The position numbers and the translations under genes are program-made. A model generated the notes under the pieces. The model ran no database searches and was not told where the DNA came from. It saw only the letters and a program-made list of their open reading frames with translations. This document shows, piece after piece, positions 1 through 13,681 of a DNA stretch of 64,000 nt. This stretch comes from Dictyostelium firmibasis. Its lineage: Eukaryota; Evosea; Eumycetozoa; Dictyosteliales; Dictyosteliaceae. Location of the stretch: NCBI GenBank assembly GCA_036169595.1, contig CM069766.1:4920001-4984000 (forward strand), written 5' to 3'. Within the stretch, counting starts at the first letter, position 1. Every line of letters starts with the position of its first letter.

Positions 1-2868
<2,868 letters not shown>

Positions 2869-3163
2869 TAATATTTCAACTATGCTACAATCTGTCAAAA
2901 ATAAAAAAATAAAAAAAAAAAAAAATGAAAAAAAATAAAAAAAAATAAAAAAAAAAAAAATAAAAAAAAAACAAAAAAAAAATAAAAAAATTAATTTTAA
3001 TTAAAATATGAGATTTTTATTTTTAAAAAACACAAATTTTAATTTTTTCGATTTAAATTTTTTATTTTTTAATTAAATTATGCCGTTTCGCGCGCAGATC
3101 GTTTATTTTTGCTGAACAAACAAACGCACCCAAGAAACCATAAAAATACTTTATTTCGGAGGG

Positions 3164-3212
3164 CAACACCAACACCAACAACAACAACAACAACAACAGC
3201 AACAGCAACAGC

Positions 3213-3268
<56 letters not shown>

Positions 3269-4560
3269 ATATCAATAATCTTATTAGTGATCAAAACTAT
3301 GATGAATATAATGAAGAGGATGAAGAATATAATGAAGAGAATGAAAATCAATTCGATGAGGAAGTTATCAAAAATAATAGCAACAATAATAACAATAATA
3401 ACAATATTAATAATCTCACTCTCCCACACACATTACAATACCAAATTTTATGGATAAATTTAATGATTAGAATATTCAAACATGGAGAATTGTTTATGAA
3501 CCAACTTGAGGCAACCAAAACTGAATTAGATCAAGTCAACAATTATAGCCGTGTTCAATCATCTCAATCGCGATCGTCATCATCACAGTCTTTTGATTTT
3601 AAACAAAACCAATCCTCAATGCTAAAAATTGAAAAGAACAAAGAGGTTAGAAACATCATCAAAAATGAAAAGAAAAGAAATCACACCTCTCTTAGTTTTA
3701 CAGAAGTATTTGGAGGATCCTTTCGCTCATTATGTGACATCCAATTCCCAACACATAAACCAAAATACAAACTTAACCAAAAGGTATCTACATGTTGGAT
3801 TGAAGGTGTTAATGTAAATGCATCAGGGTATTCATCATGGCATGATGGATACATAGTTGGTATCAAATTTTTACTTGGAGTATTCTGTTATGATGTAAAA
3901 TATCCAAAGTACGTATAATATAAACATTTATTATTTTATTTAGAATACTTCTAATACTATAGTTTCTTTCATTTTATTTTATAAATATTAAGAGAATTTA
4001 CTAAAGATAAAAGAGATGAAATAATATACAATATTAAAGAGGACCTAATTGTACTTTTCGATTATAGTTTTGTAGCTTGTCCAAATGCTGATTTATTAAT
4101 GAATCAACATCACCGATTCCTCAAACGCTATGACCTCGTGGTAGCACATTACGATGGATTTTTCTTTGCTGGTATCATTCAAAGTGTTTTTGGCAACAGA
4201 GTCCACAGAAAATATCTAGTAAAATTTTTTGATTTCAATCACTATCATGGTTTCATCAAAATCAACACTGATACCAAAAAAACCTTTATTAGACCAATTC
4301 TAGATGAATCACATCTGTCACTACAAATGAAATACAACCATTTACATATTGATGACAAATTTTCTCAAAACCAATATCAAAATCAATATCAAAAAAATAA
4401 TTATAATCAAAACCAAAACAATCCAAATGATGACCAGGTTCAAGATGATGAACAGGATATCTACGAAGATGAAGATGAGGATGAAGATGAAGAAGAAGAC
4501 GAAGAAGATGAAACAGAGATAGATTGGGATGAGGAATTATTTGATCAAGTTTATTGGTAA
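3164..4560 (+). pseudogene. RAG1-like transposase C-terminus, copy A2
   Basis: Only the part after the catalytic core remains: the Thr/Asn-rich linker, the first Tudor-like stretch (about 3760-3908), and the second Tudor-like stretch plus acidic tail (4099-4560). The Asp, zinc and Glu motifs are all missing, so it cannot code for a transposase. The reading frame itself is open across both exons, which fits a recent origin. Confidence 0.7.
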
Positions 4561-4856
4561 TAATATTTCAACTATGCTACAATCTGTCAAAAATAAAAAA
4601 TAAAAAAATAAAAAAAATGAAAAAAAATAAAAAAAAATAAAAAAAAAAAAATAAAAAAAAAAACAAAAAAAAAAATAAAAAAATTAATTTTAATTAAAAT
4701 ATGAGATTTTTATTTTTAAAAAACACAAATTTTAATTTTTTCGATTTAAATTTTTTATTTTTTAATTAAATTATGCCGTTTCGCGCGCAGATCGATTATT
4801 TTTGCTGAACAAACAAACACACCCAAGACACCATAAAAATACTTTATTTCGGAGGG
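3164..4856 (+). mobile_element. RL-A copy A2, 5'-truncated
   Basis: This second RL-A copy begins inside the CAA tract and runs to the CGGAGGG terminus at 4856. It is nearly identical to 1480-3163. It holds the end of exon 3 (to 3908), the last intron (3909-3992), the last exon (3993-4560) and the A-rich tail. The right end lies in a DIRS recombinase reading frame, so this copy entered a DIRS element. Copy A1 sits directly upstream in the same orientation. Confidence 0.75.
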
Positions 4857-5581
4857 ACACTCTGAACAAAGAAGAACTGTTTCATCTGGTGACTCGGTAT
4901 TCATTCTCCGTGATGGTAATCCAGTTTCAGTCGAATATATAAATTCGATAGTTTTATCAATACTTTCAAAATCAGGTATTGATATTACAAAGTTCAAATC
5001 TCACTCTACTCGTTCCGCTATGGCTTCTCTCTTGTTGTCAAGTAATGTTCCATTCCATGTGGTCAAGAAACTAGGTCGTTGGAAATCAAATGATACAGTT
5101 GATAACTTTTATGACAAGAAAATCATTGGTGAAAAATCTGGTGGTTTCTTAAATAATGTAGTCCAACTTTCATAAATTTAAATATATATATGATAATATA
5201 AATTAAAAATTTAATAATTAAATTATATTTTATATTAAATATATATATTTAAATTGGTCCCACCCGCCCTCCCTTAGTCGGAATTCCATATAAATCAAAT
5301 TGTTTTCAATATTTAGTGCCACTATTTATACTGTTTTTACTTTCTGAAAAATTTCTCTAAACTCAAAAAAATAGGTGCGTGACACGTGGCAACTTTTTTC
5401 AAACTCGAAATTTTTCATTTTTTCAATAATTTTTTCGAGCTAAAAAACCTCCAGAAAATTCATTTGAATTTCTCAGAAAATTATCTTAAATATTTGGGAA
5501 TAATCAAATAAATAAATGTATTCATAAATTTAAATATATATATTTAATATAAAATATAATTTAATTATTAAATTTTTAATT
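4857..5581 (+). mobile_element. DIRS-I fragment: recombinase end and right terminal repeat
   Basis: This is a fossil piece of a DIRS-1-type tyrosine-recombinase retroelement, subfamily I. Parts are the C-terminal part of the recombinase (to 5175), the internal complementary region (about 5176-5253) and the right terminal repeat (to 5581). The left edge is the RL-A copy A2 insertion and the right edge abuts bacterial DNA. It is an incomplete remnant. Near identity to the whole copies at 12268 and 44097 suggests a young insertion. Confidence 0.85.
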
Positions 5582-5730
5582 AATGCCTTTTCTTCTACGA
5601 CAAGCTGATCATTGTCCCTACAGTTACAGCTGGTTACTATCACACTGACGAATAAGATAATGGATAGGACCGTTATTTTTGATAATCTTAGGCACATCTT
5701 GAATACATTAAATAATACGAATGAACGCAT
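5582..5730 (-). pseudogene. Lipoprotein gene, 3' part cut off by DIRS
   Basis: The first 49 or so codons of a bacterial lipoprotein are present. The start is at 5730, followed by a basic stretch, a hydrophobic segment and a lipobox-like VTSC with the Cys expected to be lipidated. The frame then runs into the DIRS right terminus at 5581, so the remaining codons are DIRS sequence. The rest of the gene is not seen in the window. No family can be assigned from the leader alone. Confidence 0.6.
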
Positions 5731-5757
5731 GTTAAAGGGCTATAAATTTCTACGCCC

Positions 5758-6428
5758 CTACGCACTCCGCATAAAATTATAACCCAACTCTAGCTGCAAG
5801 CTCCAATTAGCTATTGACGCTTCTGATTTAATTAGATTAATCATTTCCTTATGATAACTCAGACCTACCATTAAGCCAAATTGAAATTCATAATCAATAA
5901 CCGTGCCTATACTACATTGAAGTCTATTTATGTTGATGCGATCTTCCTCTAATTCCTCCAACTTAATTCCATACTCAAACTCCTCTTCTACTTTCCTTAA
6001 CTGTTGTAATATGTTCTTTTCCTGTTGATCATAAAAAAGGGTACTTCCCGCAACCACATAACCAAACCGAGCACCTAAAAACCAACATAACTGCCGATCC
6101 CTTCCTGGATATATTCTTAGATGAATCGGAACCTGGATGGCATGGATTTTTACACATGCATGATCCCCATAATCCATCGCTATATGCTTTAAGAAATAAG
6201 AATTTCCAAAATACAGCAATCCGCATTGTAATCCGCATTTACCCATCAATGGCCACTCAACAAATGCACCTATTTTTTGGGATCCTAGCCCAATCCCATC
6301 CTGAATTCCTAACTTAAATTGACGCATTTCATGGTAGGTCCCATGACCAGGTACACTTGCATAAGACAGATGAGCAATGTCAATGAATACCATACTGCTA
6401 GTATAAAAAATATTTTTTTACTCATCAT
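5758..6428 (-). pseudogene. Outer-membrane beta-barrel protein, frame-shifted near its start
   Basis: The 211-codon frame (6393 to 5758) is rich in alternating hydrophobic and aromatic strands and ends in an aromatic-rich strand (ELGYNFMRSA), like Bacteroidetes porin-like barrels. Its first Met is probably not the true start. Upstream at 6428 begins a typical signal peptide (MMSKKIFFILAV, then a hydrophobic run) in another frame, and the two frames meet near 6370. This suggests one indel between the export signal and the mature barrel. It lies just downstream of the dCMP deaminase on the same strand. The exact family is not recognised. Confidence 0.6.
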
Positions 6429-6458
6429 GTACCTAAGATTATATCTATAAAATATAGC

Positions 6459-6854
6459 CTAATTGCCCGATAATCTTACTGGCGGCATATGATCATATAC
6501 CACCCGCTTAATCCCTACTGAAAAGATGATGCGGGCACAAGGCAAACAAGGAGACAAGGTAATATAGATTGTGGCACCTACTAAATCAGATTGGTTACGC
6601 AAGGCATATAAAATGGCATTTTGCTCAGCATGTATCGCTAATGAACAACCACCTTTCGCATCCCTAGGGCACCCTACCCCTGGCCATACTTCATCACAAT
6701 TATAAGTACCTGCAGGAGGGCCATTATAACCAATAGAAACGACCCGCGTATCCTTCGTTAGAACAGCGCCCACTTGCAATTTAACACAATGTGATCGTTT
6801 GGCTAGTTGCGATGCTAGCTGCATAAAAATATCATCAAATTCAGGTCTCTGCAT
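6459..6854 (-). CDS. dCMP deaminase (cytidine/deoxycytidylate deaminase family)
   Basis: A 131-residue protein with the family's zinc site: HAEQNA (His and catalytic Glu, about residue 75) and SPCLPCAR (two Cys ligands, about residues 102-105). An inserted Cys-rich loop (NCDEVWPGVGC) is typical of bacterial dCMP deaminases. The enzyme would convert dCMP to dUMP for thymidylate synthesis in the cytosol. The length is close to the short end of the family and no break is seen. It is bacterial in style, with no introns or AT-rich codon bias, and is flanked by other bacterial genes. Expression in an amoeba nucleus is not implied. Confidence 0.9.
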   Translation of the reverse strand: MQRPEFDDIFMQLASQLAKRSHCVKLQVGAVLTKDTRVVSIGYNGPPAGTYNCDEVWPGVGCPRDAKGGCSLAIHAEQNAILYALRNQSDLVGATIYITLSPCLPCARIIFSVGIKRVVYDHMPPVRLSGN

Positions 6855-7056
6855 AGCTTAGGGAGTTTATATCATCATTAGAATAGCACATACCAACTGT
6901 AAAGATAGTAACACCTGGCATGCACATAGAATGATCCGTATTTATTTTAATTACTTAGCGCAGGCATTTACCTATCGTTATGATGTTTACTGATTGTCCC
7001 CTACTTATAGCGAACCTTGCCAAGTGGCTCACCTTGACCATGATCACTTCCTATAG
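6855..7056. other. Bacterial intergenic stretch
   Basis: No open gene was found between the deaminase start and the Sel1-like frame. The sequence is of bacterial composition. It may hold promoters, but none is recognisable with confidence. Confidence 0.4.
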
Positions 7057-7440
7057 CCACCTAAAACTTCCCTTGGAACCCAACCCCTCCAAGCAGAGTT
7101 AACATGGCATCAGAGAGTCGATTATTTTGTCTCAGAAAATGATCAAACAGCTAAAGAATGCTTTCAAGAAGCTGCACAAAACGGCTGCTTTAAAGCACAA
7201 TTCCAGTTAGTCATGATGCAGGCTGATGAAGAAACAGCAACATTGACCTTAATTGCTGCCAAAAATGGACATCCTAAAGCGCAACATATGATTGGCATGA
7301 TGCATTACGATGGACACATACTACCCAGATTGCTTACCGCAGCAGAGCATTGGCTGACCAAAGTAGAAAAAAAAACCATGCTGAACGCATTACCTATTGG
7401 AGATTATGCGGATTCACGGAGAGGCTTCCCAAAACTATGA
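7057..7440 (+). pseudogene. Sel1/TPR-like repeat protein fragment
   Basis: The frame is open from 7057 to a stop at 7440, and the first Met (7213) is well inside it. It encodes Ala- and Gly-spaced helical repeats of the Sel1 type (KECFQEAAQNGCFKAQFQL, then TLIAAKNGHPKAQHMIGMM). The last repeat breaks down and no start or ribosome site is evident upstream, so I read it as a remnant of a longer gene. Sel1 proteins are common in amoeba symbionts and are often host-interaction factors. Confidence 0.6.
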
Positions 7441-7590
7441 CTTAACCAACCGGGGTGGAAACCTACCACTACCCCAACGCAATCAGGCCGCATGCTATCG
7501 AAAAAATTTAGCATCTAAGAAGTATATTAGGGATTATTTCCCATTTCCCAGTGGGTAACCTCGGCGATGGGATAATAACCGCTATAAATT
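7441..7590. other. Short bacterial intergenic region
   Basis: The region between two converging frames contains a G/C-rich stretch and no recognisable gene. A terminator would be expected here, but no clear hairpin with a T-run was found. Confidence 0.35.
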
Positions 7591-8450
7591 TTATTGCGTT
7601 TTTAAGGATCCCTCCAGTGCCTTTAACCATTCCATCACTTCTTTATTTCCTTTTTTAGTAGCCATCCTTAAACAAGCAGTATAGTCTTGTTGCATGATAT
7701 CTAGCTTAGGGTGATTGAGTAACAACGTAATGATCTCTGGATGGTCTTTCTCTATGGCTCTACACAACACAGTTTTTCCGTACTTCCCTTTTTCTCGATT
7801 TACCTTGATGGTTGGATGGTCTAATAATAAAGCGACTATTTCTTTATTTCCTGCATGGATGGCCATATCTAAGGGCGTATAACCATGCCAATTAACCCAA
7901 TTTACATCAATATCTTTTTGTTTTAATAATAGGGCGACAATGGCTGGACTTTTATTTTCAATCGCTATATGCAAAGGCATCATCCCATCAAGATCTTCAA
8001 TTGGATTCACCTTAATTTCCGTATTATGTAAGAGCAATGCTACCATCACTTCATCATTAATCCTCACCGCTTGATGTAAAGGAGCATAGGTATAGCAAGT
8101 CTTATTGACATCAATATTCGGCTGCTTTAAGAGTAAAGCAACCATTTCTCGGCTCTTAGATCGAATCGCTGACAATAACAACGTACACTTATCCTGATCT
8201 TCCTGATTAACATCAATTCCAGGATAGGTTAATAACATATAGCCAATATTTCCGTATTACCAATTCTAGCAGCCATATGCAAAGGTGCCTCAAGGCCAAG
8301 AAACACTTCTTTCTTAGGCCGCTTTAGATCATAGTAGCAAATGGCAGCTAAACTCATCGTTACACCCACTCCCAATCCTATACATAGACCTAAAAAAAGG
8401 CAGCCCATCTTTTTTAACTCGTTTAAAAACTTAGGTAATCTTTTCGCCAT
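7591..8450 (-). pseudogene. Membrane-anchored ankyrin-repeat protein with one frame change
   Basis: The frame starts at 8450 with a basic N-terminus and a Gly/Leu-rich membrane segment (about residues 16-36), then a first ankyrin helix pair (APLHMAARIGNTEILA). Near 8240 the frame changes, and a 215-codon frame continues with about six more ankyrin repeats of roughly 37 residues (for example TPLDMAIHAGNKEIVALLLDHP). In symbionts of this kind such proteins are thought to reach the amoeba cytosol. The single frame change marks decay or a sequencing error. Substrate and partners are unknown. Confidence 0.8.
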
Positions 8451-11400
8451 ATAAAACTCAATTTATATTATCATATATATATTTAAATTTATGAATACAT
8501 TTATTTATTTGATTATTCCCAAATATATAAGATAATTTTCAGAGAAATTCAAATGAATTTTCTGGAGGTTTTTTAGCTCGAAAAAATTATTGAAAAAATG
8601 AAAAATTTCGAGTTTGAAAAAAGTTGCCACGTGTCACGCACCTATTTTTTTGAGTTTTGCGAAATTTTGAAGAAAGTAAAAACAGTATAAATAGTGGCAC
8701 TAAATATTGAAAACAATTTGATTTATTTTATTTGGGAATTCCTCCTATATATATTTAAGATACACACATAATTTATACAAATAATTAAAAAAAAAAAAAA
8801 ATTCTTTTATTAATACTTTTTCTCTATCTCTATAAAAATAATTTTAGATATCAATAAAATAATGTCTACCACCGATAATAATAACCACGCTAGTAGCTCT
8901 ACCGAAAATAATTCTATTTCTTATGAAACTAGAATGAAATCGCTTGAGGATCAAATCTCCAATCTCTCATTAGCTTTTACAAGATATATGAAAGAGCCAA
9001 TCAGAGAGTCGTACCGTAACTCTGATAATCAACGTTCTAATGATGAATCTGAAACTGAGAATGAACAAGGTTATGATGAATCTATCGATCCAGTCGATGT
9101 TCCAACTGATTATCAACTATCAGAGTCATTACTTGCTAATAACACTACTGGAAGTAGTAGTTCGAATAACAAGTCCAGTAGTGGGAGTAATGGCCGATCC
9201 AACAACTTCAATGGATCCCAAAGTAATGCTGCATCAGGTAGCAGCAATACAAAGTCTGGAAACGGTACCAATTATCGTTTTCAGAAGAACAAGAAGTAAA
9301 CCTACCGGTAGGTGGACGTCTCGTCCACTTCAAACAAGTTTGGAAAGAATTGGGTCTTCTAAACTTTTGTCAAGAAGTAGTAAACGGATTAAAGGTTCCA
9401 CTACTTTCAAAATTCAAACCGATGCTGAACCCAATTCCGATTTCAATTCCAGAGGGTCCGAAATCAGATTGTATCACAAACGAAGTACAAGATTTATTAA
9501 AAGACAATGCAATAGAACAAGTACTTCCAAACCGTCACTCCCAACTCGTTTTTTACTCCAACGTGTTTACGGTTCCAAAAGCTGGAACGAATTTACATCG
9601 TCCAGTATTAGATCTAAAGAGGTTAAACCTTTTTATAAAAAATCAATCATTCAAGATGGAAGGTCTAAAGAATCTGTCTTCAATGGTAAAGCAAGGTTAC
9701 TACATGGTAAAACTCGATATCAAGAAAGCTTATCTCCATGTATTAGTCGACGAAAGTTATCGAGATTTATTCCGATTCGTTTGGAATGGAACTCATTACA
9801 GATGGAAATGTTATTGATTGAGTTGGCTCGAGAACACTCTTTTCTAGATTTAACTTGAATCTAGAAAAGAGTGTTCTCGAGCCAACTCAATCAATAACAT
9901 TTCTAGGATTACAAATCGATTCAATATCAATGAAGTTACTTGTTCCAAAAGAAAAGAAGAAGAGTATCATCAAAGATATCAGGAACTTTCTAAAACTCGA
10001 AACTTGTACTCTAAGAAAGTTAGCTGGTTTAAAAGGAAAACTGATTGCATTGAAAGATGCAGTAATACCATTCCGTACACTCGCCAAACAAACAAGTTTC
10101 ATTTGTCAAAGTCTGAAACTAGCAAATGGAAATTGGGATCAATCATTTCCAATTTCTCAAGATGTCAAGAAAGAAATTTCAAATTGGTTAACTCTCTTAA
10201 ACCAATGGAATGGAAAAGAAATAAGTCTGTTTCCAAGTTACGATTATGTTCTAACAACAGATGCTTCAGAATCAGGTGCAGGTGCAACTTTAATGAAAAT
10301 CAACAAAGTCATCAAAACTTGGTCGTTCCAGTGGTCAGAAGTCCAATCAAACATGTCATCGAACCGTCGAGAAATGCTTGCTCTACTAATGGCATTTCAG
10401 AATCTATGTCGGAAGTTGAACAACTGCAATCTAAAGATTCAAACCGACAACACAACAACTCTCTCGTATGTCAATCGCCAAGGTGGTCAGATTCAAGATA
10501 TATCGACTCTCTTCGAACAGCTCTGGAAACAATGTCTCAAGAAGAAAATCAATCTGATCGGGGAACACATTCCAGGATTCTTCAATGTCAAAGCCGATCA
10601 CCTCAGTCGTCTATCAGAGATTAATCACAAATCATCCAAGACGATCAAGAGTTACAACTGGCAACTCAAGAAAGAAGTATTCAATCGAATTCAACTCCAA
10701 TTCAGTCAAATTCAAATGGATCTGTTTGCTTCACACTTCAACCATCAAACAATCAATTACTCAACCATGAAAATGAATGCTCTACAACTCGATTGGAGTC
10801 AATGGAATCAATGTCTAGCGTTCCCACCTCCAATACTTTTGCCTTCTGTGATGGAGAAGATGAACTTATTGAGTTCGAAGATGGTTTCTATAATACTGAT
10901 CTTCCCGATTTGGAGGTCAGCAACTTGGTATCCGATGATTCAAGCTCAAGTTCCTCGTCATCATCGCCATCTGTTTTCTCAAGTACTGGGTACGTTTCAA
11001 GAAGTATTGACAAAAGAATCGATAGAGTCAATACCAATTCAAATTCAACAACGATGGAAACTGGGGATTATTCGACTTTCCAATCTCATGTAAAGTCAAT
11101 AATTAAAACAAGTAAATCGAGTACTTCGAATTTGTTTATGAACTCTTGGCAACCTTCAACCTTAAAGGTCTATGATTCAAACTACTCAAAGTTCCATTTC
11201 TTTTGTATTTTGAATCGTTTGGATCCATCAAAGATTACTCTGGTAGTTTTTATGGACTATTTAACCTATTTATATTATCATATATATATTTATATTATGA
11301 ATACATTTATTTATTTGATTATTCCCAAATATTTAAGATAATTTTTAAATTTTTAAAAATTTCGCGCAAAGTGTGGTGTGGGGTGTGTTAAAATTTCCCG

Positions 11401-12491
11401 CGCAAATAAGTGCGCCAAAAAGTGGGGGAAAAATAAAAATTTTTTTTTTTTTTTTTTTTTTTTTGTTGAAATTTTTACAGACGAATGCATTTCATTATAA
11501 ATACCACACAGAAACTTTTACAATTTGATTTATTTTATTTGGGAATTCCTCCTATATGTTTAAGATACATTCACACAATTTTTATACAAATAATTAATTT
11601 ATAACAATATTTTTATATATTTTAATTTAATATTATACTAACTCATACAATATTTTAAATTAAATAAAAAAATGAACACCACTGTTAATAATAACTCTAA
11701 TGATCAAAGCTATGGCAGTTCCTCTACAGATAATAATACAAATTTAATGGATATTAGAATGAAATCAATTGAAGATCAAATAAACAAATTAACATTAACA
11801 TTTAGTAGATACGTTAAAGAACCAATAACATCTAACAATAATATAAGTAAAAATCAAGAGAATAATAACAATTCAGATAAAGAGAATGAAGATAATGATG
11901 ATGATTCAAATAATGATGTCGATATACCAACTGAATATCAATTATCTGATTCATTGTTTAATGAATATAAACATTTATTAAACAATCAAGGTTTACTGGT
12001 TGAAGAACAATGTATCCTCAAAAAGAACGATATTTCTGATTTTAATAAAACTTTTTGCTTTCCATCAAATTTTCAAGTTAATGTTGCTCCATTCGGTACT
12101 CCAGATGGTATTACTGCCTCATCTCATCTCAAGAATAATGATTCTGATCTATTCATTGTCGAAAAAAGAATCAATGATATATTGAAACCTATCCTCTTGA
12201 TATCAAACATGTTATCATCTACTGATAATTCTGAAGTCGATACTGAACTATTAAGTTATTTAGCTGATTTATATTATCATATATATATTTAAATTTATGA
12301 ATACATTTATTTATTTGATTATTCCCAAATATTTAAGATAATTTTCTGAGAAATTCAAATGAATTTTCTGGAGGTTTTTTAGCTCGAAAAAATTATTGAA
12401 AAAATGAAAAATTTCGAGTTTGAAAAAAGTTGCCACGTGTCACGCACCTATTTTTTTGAGTTTTGCGAAATTTTTCAGAAAGTAAAAACAG

Positions 12492-12499
12492 TATAAATA
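12492..12499 (+). promoter_or_regulatory. TATA box in DIRS-I left terminal repeat
   Basis: TATAAATA lies about 180 bases before the ORF1 start, and an oligo(A) run lies between them. Dictyostelium promoters typically pair a TATA box with a downstream oligo(dT)/(dA) run. The same box recurs in the left repeat of copy h (44312-44319). Confidence 0.5.
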
Positions 12500-12679
12500 G
12501 TGGCACTAAATATTGAAAACAATTTGATTTATTTTATTTGGGAATTCCTCCTATATATATTTAAGATACACACACATAATTTATACAAATAATTAAAAAA
12601 AAAAAAAAAAAAAATTCTTTTATTAATTTAATACTTTTTCTCTATCTCTATAAAAATAATTTTAGATATCAATAAAATA

Positions 12680-13681
12680 ATGTCTACCACCGATAATAAT
12701 AACCACGCTAGTAGCTCTACCGAAAATAATTCTAATTCTTATGAAACTAGAATGAAATCACTTGAGGATCAAATCTCCAATCTCTCATTAGCTTTTACAA
12801 GATATATGAAAGAGCCAATCAGAGAGTCGTACGGTAACTCTGATAATCAACGTTCTAATGATGAATCTGAAACTGAGAATGAACAAGGTGATGATGAATC
12901 TATCGATCCAGTCGATGTTCCAACTGATTATCAACTATCAGAGTCATTGCTTGCTAACTACAAGCATTTAATCAATAATCAAGGTTTGTTAGTTGAAGAA
13001 AAATGTATCCTTAAGAAGAACGAAATCGCTGATGTTAACAAGATCTTTTGCTTTCCATCTAACTTCCAAGTGAATGTAGCTCCATTCGGTACTCCAGAAG
13101 GTATATCTGCTTCATCGAATCTCAAGAACAATGATACCGACTTGTACATTGTGGAAAAGAGAATCAATGATATTTTGAAACCAATACTTTTACTTTCAAG
13201 TATGATATCATCCGATAAAGCTGATATCGATACCGAACTCTTAGGTTACTTAGCTGACTCGTCTATTCAATTAGTTGTTAGTGCTCAAGCAACATTAGCT
13301 CGTGTTCGTCGTAACAACATCTCAAAAGAAATCTACGGTTCCGAAGTGGTTCAACCAATCAAGATCAAAGACACTCCAAAGATGTTTGATGATACCGAAT
13401 CTGAACGTGTAAGAAAGTTAGCAAAGTCAATTAGAAAGAACAATGAAGCCAAACAATCATTGTTAAAAGTTAACAATCAATCAAAGTCAAACTTTAAGAA
13501 ATCAACCAACACAGGTGGTAATAACACTACTGGAAGTAGTAGTTCGAATAACAAGTCCAGTAGTGGGAGTAATGGCCGATCCAACAACTTCAATGGGTCC
13601 CAAAGTAATGCTGCATCAGGTAGCAGCAATACCAAGTCTGGAAACGGTACCAATTATCGTTTTCAGAAGAACAAGAAGTAA
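12680..13681 (+). CDS. DIRS-I ORF1, gag-like protein (copy d)
   Basis: This 333-residue frame opens with MSTTDNNN, a Ser/Asn-rich and then acidic N-terminus, a conserved middle (ESLLANYKHLINNQGLLVEE) and a Gly/Ser/Asn-rich basic tail ending in QKNKK. It is the first frame of the element and precedes the polymerase frame, the position of the gag-like ORF1 of DIRS-1. The same protein is coded at 44498-45499 and on the minus strand at 44035-43034. Confidence 0.8.
   Translation: MSTTDNNNHASSSTENNSNSYETRMKSLEDQISNLSLAFTRYMKEPIRESYGNSDNQRSNDESETENEQGDDESIDPVDVPTDYQLSESLLANYKHLINNQGLLVEEKCILKKNEIADVNKIFCFPSNFQVNVAPFGTPEGISASSNLKNNDTDLYIVEKRINDILKPILLLSSMISSDKADIDTELLGYLADSSIQLVVSAQATLARVRRNNISKEIYGSEVVQPIKIKDTPKMFDDTESERVRKLAKSIRKNNEAKQSLLKVNNQSKSNFKKSTNTGGNNTTGSSSSNNKSSSGSNGRSNNFNGSQSNAASGSSNTKSGNGTNYRFQKNKK

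Larger units (their letters stand above)
5582..8459. other. Bacterial DNA block, Amoebophilus-like symbiont type
   Basis: Base composition, codon use and gene content change sharply at 5581/5582 and again at 8459/8460. The block has compact genes, mostly on the minus strand: a lipoprotein start, an outer-membrane barrel, a dCMP deaminase, a Sel1-like fragment and an ankyrin protein. Ankyrin, Sel1 and lipoprotein genes together are typical of Bacteroidetes amoeba endosymbionts such as Amoebophilus. Both edges are DIRS termini with no amoeba sequence between. At least two genes carry frame changes, as expected of DNA no longer under selection, though homopolymer sequencing errors are an alternative. 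Confidence 0.75.

Noticed and set aside
5582-8459. Bacterial block dismissed as plain contamination
   Set aside because: The borders coincide with DIRS termini, a gene is cut exactly at one, and the sister chlamydia-like block shows a clean DIRS insertion. An assembly join is still possible but is not the simplest reading.
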